A stretch of 22,688 nt of DNA from Ruminococcus sp. (GTDB taxonomy: Bacteria; Bacillota; Clostridia; Oscillospirales; Ruminococcaceae), in assembly GCA_017961625.1 (NCBI GenBank), contig JAGCWY010000023.1, positions 1 through 22,688 of the forward strand. The letters are read 5' to 3'. Below, piece after piece: positions 20,459 through 22,688 of this stretch. Below the pieces are notes generated by a model that saw nothing but the letters and a program-made list of their open reading frames with translations, had not been told where the DNA came from and searched no databases. Positions within the stretch are counted from its first letter, which is position 1. Every line of letters starts with the position of its first letter. A program made the position numbers and the translations under genes.

Positions 20459-21044
20459 GGAACAATGGAAAGACATTGAAGGTTTTGAGGGAATATATCA
20501 GGTTAGTAATTTGGGCAGAATACGCTCCTTGGATAGGATAGAAAGAAACACATTAGGGCAGAACATAAAAAGAAAAGGCAAGATGCTTAAACCTGTTGCG
20601 AATTCATCTGGCTATCTTAGAGTAATATTACGGCATGAAGGTAAAAGTCAGCGTTCCTTTGTTCACAGACTTGTTGCAAAAGCGTTTTGCTACAATTCCA
20701 ATGAGGAATGCAATACAGTTGTTAATCATATTGATAGCGATTATTTAAACAATAAAGCTTCTAATCTTGAATGGACAACGATGAAAGGCAATTCTCAACA
20801 CGCTTTAAAAAGCGGCAGAATGGAACGAACACAGCAATGGAGAGACAAACTTAAAAAATCCTTAGAATGGAAAAACAAACCAATAGAAGCATACGATCCT
20901 GAAACAAACGAAATTATAGAGAAGTTTGATAAACTTTCTTTATGTAAAAACAAAGGATATGATCCACCAAGCGTATGTATGTGTTGCAAAGGCAAAAGAA
21001 AACTTCACAGAGGTTTACGCTGGAGATATGGCGAAAGGAAGTGA
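20457..21044 (+). CDS. Free-standing HNH homing endonuclease (NUMOD4-HNH-NUMOD1)
   Basis: A 195-residue nuclease. Residues about 3-45 are a NUMOD4 motif (WKDIEGFEGIYQVSNLGRIR), about 68-112 the HNH region (HRLVAKAFC, then VVNHIDSDYLNNKASNLEW with H91, D93 and N98/N99), and about 141-190 a NUMOD1-type DNA-binding tail (KPIEAYDPETNEIIEKFDKL). It cuts specific DNA and promotes its own spread. The start ATG 20457 overlaps the NinB-like stop (TGATG). Its base composition is visibly more A-rich than its neighbours. No intron or split gene surrounds it; it sits between two genes and is flanked by an 8-bp direct repeat. Confidence 0.88.
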   Translation: MEQWKDIEGFEGIYQVSNLGRIRSLDRIERNTLGQNIKRKGKMLKPVANSSGYLRVILRHEGKSQRSFVHRLVAKAFCYNSNEECNTVVNHIDSDYLNNKASNLEWTTMKGNSQHALKSGRMERTQQWRDKLKKSLEWKNKPIEAYDPETNEIIEKFDKLSLCKNKGYDPPSVCMCCKGKRKLHRGLRWRYGERK

Positions 21045-21049
21045 TTGAT
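21042..21049 (+). repeat. Right copy of 8-bp direct repeat flanking the HNH gene
   Basis: TGATTGAT overlaps the TGA stop of the homing endonuclease and the first codons of the following gene (GTG ATT GAT at 21041-21049). Confidence 0.55.
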
Positions 21050-21344
21050 ACGGAGGAATGCAAAGAGTGTTTTCTCTGCCGAACGCAGAAATGGCAACGG
21101 CGATAAGCTGGATAGGCATCACATCTTCGGAGCAGCTAACAGAAGCAAGTCCGAGAAATACGGCTTAGTGGTTTTATTATGCCACGAACGCTGTCATATC
21201 TTCGGCAAGTACAGCGTACACCAGAACGCAGAAGTTATGGACTATCTCCACAAGTACGGACAGCGCAAAGCAATGAAAGAACAAAACTGGACGGTTGAAC
21301 AATTCAGAGAAATTTTCGGTGCAAGTTATATCGATGACGTATAA
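21045..21344 (+). CDS. HNH-like small phage protein, probably frameshifted at its N-terminus
   Basis: From RNGNGDKLDRHHIFGAANRS onward this is a familiar phage protein with HNH-like residues (DRHHIFG, then LLCHERCHIFGKYSVHQN). Relatives I know begin with a CxxC knuckle directly before the GNGD motif. Here that knuckle (EECKECFLC) is present at 21056-21079 but in another frame (GTG ATT GAT ACG from 21041), and one extra base near 21079-21080 separates the frames. The annotated TTG start (21045) would instead give an unrelated leader, IRRNAKSVFSAER. It may be a pseudogene, a sequencing error, or a recoded gene. The role in relatives is unknown, possibly a nuclease. Confidence 0.55.
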   Translation: MIRRNAKSVFSAERRNGNGDKLDRHHIFGAANRSKSEKYGLVVLLCHERCHIFGKYSVHQNAEVMDYLHKYGQRKAMKEQNWTVEQFREIFGASYIDDV

Positions 21345-21391
21345 TGCCTCTGAGAGCGTTCAGGATGCACGACAATCAATTTTAATGGCAT

Positions 21392-21408
21392 GGGTAGTAT
21401 AATTACCC
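21392..21408 (+). promoter_or_regulatory. Candidate internal promoter -10 within a dyad
   Basis: GGGTA (21392-21396) and TACCC (21404-21408) flank GTATAAT, placing a perfect TATAAT (21398-21403) in the centre of an inverted repeat. No good -35 lies 16-18 bp upstream, so if used it may need an activator. It is in the 127-bp gap before the HTH-SSB-replication genes. Confidence 0.35.
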
Positions 21409-21433
21409 TATTAAATTTACAAGGGCTTAAAAC

Positions 21434-21448
21434 AGCGTTTTAAACGCT
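21434..21448. promoter_or_regulatory. Perfect dyad before the HTH gene, candidate operator
   Basis: AGCGTTTTAAACGCT is a perfect 7-1-7 inverted repeat 24 bp before the ATG at 21472, well placed as a binding site for the HTH protein encoded there or as a short mRNA hairpin near its ribosome site. Confidence 0.4.
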
Positions 21449-21471
21449 AAATAAAAAAGGAGAGATTAAAT

Positions 21472-21777
21472 ATGGGAAATCAGGATATAAGAGAAATGAT
21501 GAAAGAGAAACACGTTACAGCTTATACACTTGCCGCTGTTATGGGAGTGAGTGAGAATACCCTGTTTCGTAAATTGCGTTATGAGCTTTCCGACGAAGAA
21601 AAAGAGGAATATATTAACGCAATTAACCTTCTTAGCAAATCAGCAGAAAAAGCACATAACAGCAGGCTATTACGCACGGCTTTAAGAGAACTTTATAAAT
21701 TTCAAGTTAAATATGGTGAAGTTAAAGAATTACAGCCTGTATTTCAGGCAATTACGGAGGTAATGAACAATGAATAA
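21472..21777 (+). CDS. HTH protein upstream of SSB
   Basis: A 101-residue protein. Residues about 5-45 form a helix-turn-helix (IREMMKEKHVTAYTLAAVMG, then VSENTLFRKL), and the rest is helical with many charged residues. AAAAGGAGAG precedes the ATG. It overlaps the SSB start by 8 bp. It could control the replication genes through the dyads in the preceding gap, or serve as an excisionase-like factor. The specific role is not recognisable. Confidence 0.65.
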   Translation: MGNQDIREMMKEKHVTAYTLAAVMGVSENTLFRKLRYELSDEEKEEYINAINLLSKSAEKAHNSRLLRTALRELYKFQVKYGEVKELQPVFQAITEVMNNE

Positions 21778-22216
21778 AGTAATTATTATAGGGCGTATGA
21801 CCTCAGACCCAGAGTTAAGGCAGACACAGAGCGGCATTGCAACTTGCCGCTTTACAGTTGCTTGTGATAGACGGTTTGCAAACAAGCAGACAAACGAGCG
21901 TGAAGCAGACTTCATAACCTGCATAGCGTTCAAGAATTCTGCCGAGTTCATTGCTAAATGGTTTCAGAAAGGCAAGATGATAGCCGTTGAAGGTTCGCTG
22001 AGAACAGGCAGCTACAAGGACAAGAAGCATGATGATGTAACTCACTACACCACAGACGTGCTTGTGGATAATGTTGAGTTTTGCGGTGATAAGGGCAGCG
22101 GACAGGCTGAACAGACACCAGCTCAGAACATGGTACAGCAGGCACAGGGAGCAGGCATAGAGACAGGCAGCCTTGACGAGTATGAGGTTATCAGTGACGG
22201 AGCAGTGCCGTTCTAA
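21770..22216 (+). CDS. ssb: Single-stranded DNA-binding protein
   Basis: A 148-residue SSB. Residues 1 to about 105 are the OB fold (MNKVIIIGRMTSDPELRQTQ, then FTVACDRRFANKQTN, ADFITCIAFKNSAEFIAKWF, KGKMIAVEGSLRTGSY). A flexible glutamine/alanine linker leads to the acidic tip ISDGAVPF, a variant of the DDDIPF partner-binding tail. It coats single strands in replication and recombination and should cooperate with the ERF protein and the replisome organiser. GGAGGTAA precedes the ATG. Confidence 0.95.
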   Translation: MNKVIIIGRMTSDPELRQTQSGIATCRFTVACDRRFANKQTNEREADFITCIAFKNSAEFIAKWFQKGKMIAVEGSLRTGSYKDKKHDDVTHYTTDVLVDNVEFCGDKGSGQAEQTPAQNMVQQAQGAGIETGSLDEYEVISDGAVPF

Positions 22217-22238
22217 TTTATGCAAGGGGATATAAGCA

Positions 22239-22688
22239 ATGGCAGATTCAAAAAAATATTATTACATGAAGCTTAAAGATGACTTTTTTGAAAGCGAAGA
22301 AATAATACTTCTTGAAACGCTCCCTGACGGCTTGATTTACCAGAATATTTTACTAAAAATGTACTGCAAAAGCCTAAAAAGCGAGGGCAGGCTTATGTTC
22401 AATAACGTCATACCATACAACGCAGAAATGATTGCAAAAATTACACGGTCTCAGGTGGGAACAGTAGAAAAAGCACTTGATATATTCAAACAAATGGGGC
22501 TTATCGAGGTTCTTGATAACGGAGCTATCTACATGATGAACATTCAACAATTCATTGGCAAAAGCAGCACAGAAGCCGATAGAAAGAAGCAATATCGTCA
22601 GAGGATAACGGCAGAAAAACAAAGCATTAAACAAATAGCGGACAAATGTCCGGACAATCGTCCACCAGAGATAGAGATAGAGAAAGAG
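22239..22688 (+). CDS. Replisome organiser N-terminal domain protein (partial, runs off the window)
   Basis: ATG 22239, behind AAGGGGA (22224-22230), opens 150 codons without a stop to the window edge. Residues about 4-115 match the phage replisome organiser N-terminal family: KKYYYMKLKDDFFESEEIIL, then LIYQNILLKMYCKSLKSEGR, TRSQVGTVEKALDIFKQMGL and IYMMNIQQFIGK. Such proteins bind the phage origin and help load the helicase. The visible end becomes a charged glutamate/isoleucine/lysine repeat (PEIEIEKE), a variable linker common in the family. The phage origin often lies inside or near this gene, beyond the window. Confidence 0.85.
   Translation, partial: MADSKKYYYMKLKDDFFESEEIILLETLPDGLIYQNILLKMYCKSLKSEGRLMFNNVIPYNAEMIAKITRSQVGTVEKALDIFKQMGLIEVLDNGAIYMMNIQQFIGKSSTEADRKKQYRQRITAEKQSIKQIADKCPDNRPPEIEIEKE

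Noticed and set aside
22664..22688. Short GAGATA/GAGAAA purine repeat as a CRISPR-like or regulatory repeat
   Set aside because: It encodes the in-frame charged linker EIEIEKE of the replisome organiser, a common low-complexity segment.
1..22688. CRISPR arrays or anti-CRISPR operons
   Set aside because: No regularly spaced direct repeats were found, and no Aca-type regulator next to a recognisable anti-CRISPR could be identified by eye.

Overview
The window is 22.7 kb of a temperate, long-tailed (siphovirus-type) phage of a gut Clostridia host, probably Ruminococcus/Oscillospiraceae-like. This rests on the gene order, strong AGGAGG ribosome sites, moderate-to-low GC, an endolysin with Cpl-7-type and LysM wall-binding domains, and early proteins typical of Firmicutes phages. 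No host genes are visible.

Layout. Positions 1-9964 hold the end of the head-tail connector module and the tail module: head closure and tail terminator proteins, an Ig-tailed major tail protein, a tail assembly chaperone pair made by -1 frameshifting, tape measure, Dit, a very large Tal/hub protein with an N-terminal beta-helix-like part, and small tip proteins. A single-TM holin-like protein (8775-9047) and a GH25-CW_7-LysM endolysin (10032-10961) provide lysis. Positions 10990-14519 form an accessory block: a sigma-region-4-like protein, a papain-like predicted cysteine protease and six conserved but uncharacterised small proteins, two of them with striking cysteine clusters. Two short minus-strand transcription units (promoter plus intrinsic terminator about 60-70 nt later) sit after the genes ending at 12221 and 14519.

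Positions 14628-14857 look like a complete attP: a core matching the 3' end of a tRNA-Ala-like gene or tmRNA, flanked by two pairs of GTGTCTAA arm sites. Phage genes lie on both sides (late genes left, integrase right), so the window appears to come from a circular, excised or circularly permuted phage genome rather than from the edge of an integrated prophage.

Positions 14823-17505 (minus strand) carry the lysogeny module: integrase, an unknown protein, an HTH/coiled-coil regulator and a short CI-like repressor. The CI/Cro intergenic region is a clear genetic switch with three related operators and two near-consensus divergent promoters whose -35 boxes lie inside the operators. A second compact regulatory region (16883-17080) has overlapping divergent promoters, phased repeats and a long inverted repeat.

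Positions 17652-22688 (plus strand) are the early/replication operon: Cro-like and other HTH proteins, several small proteins with cysteine motifs, an ERF annealing protein, a NinB-like protein, a NUMOD4/HNH homing endonuclease apparently inserted at a start codon, an HNH-like protein with a probable frameshift, another HTH protein, SSB, and the beginning of a replisome organiser cut by the window edge.
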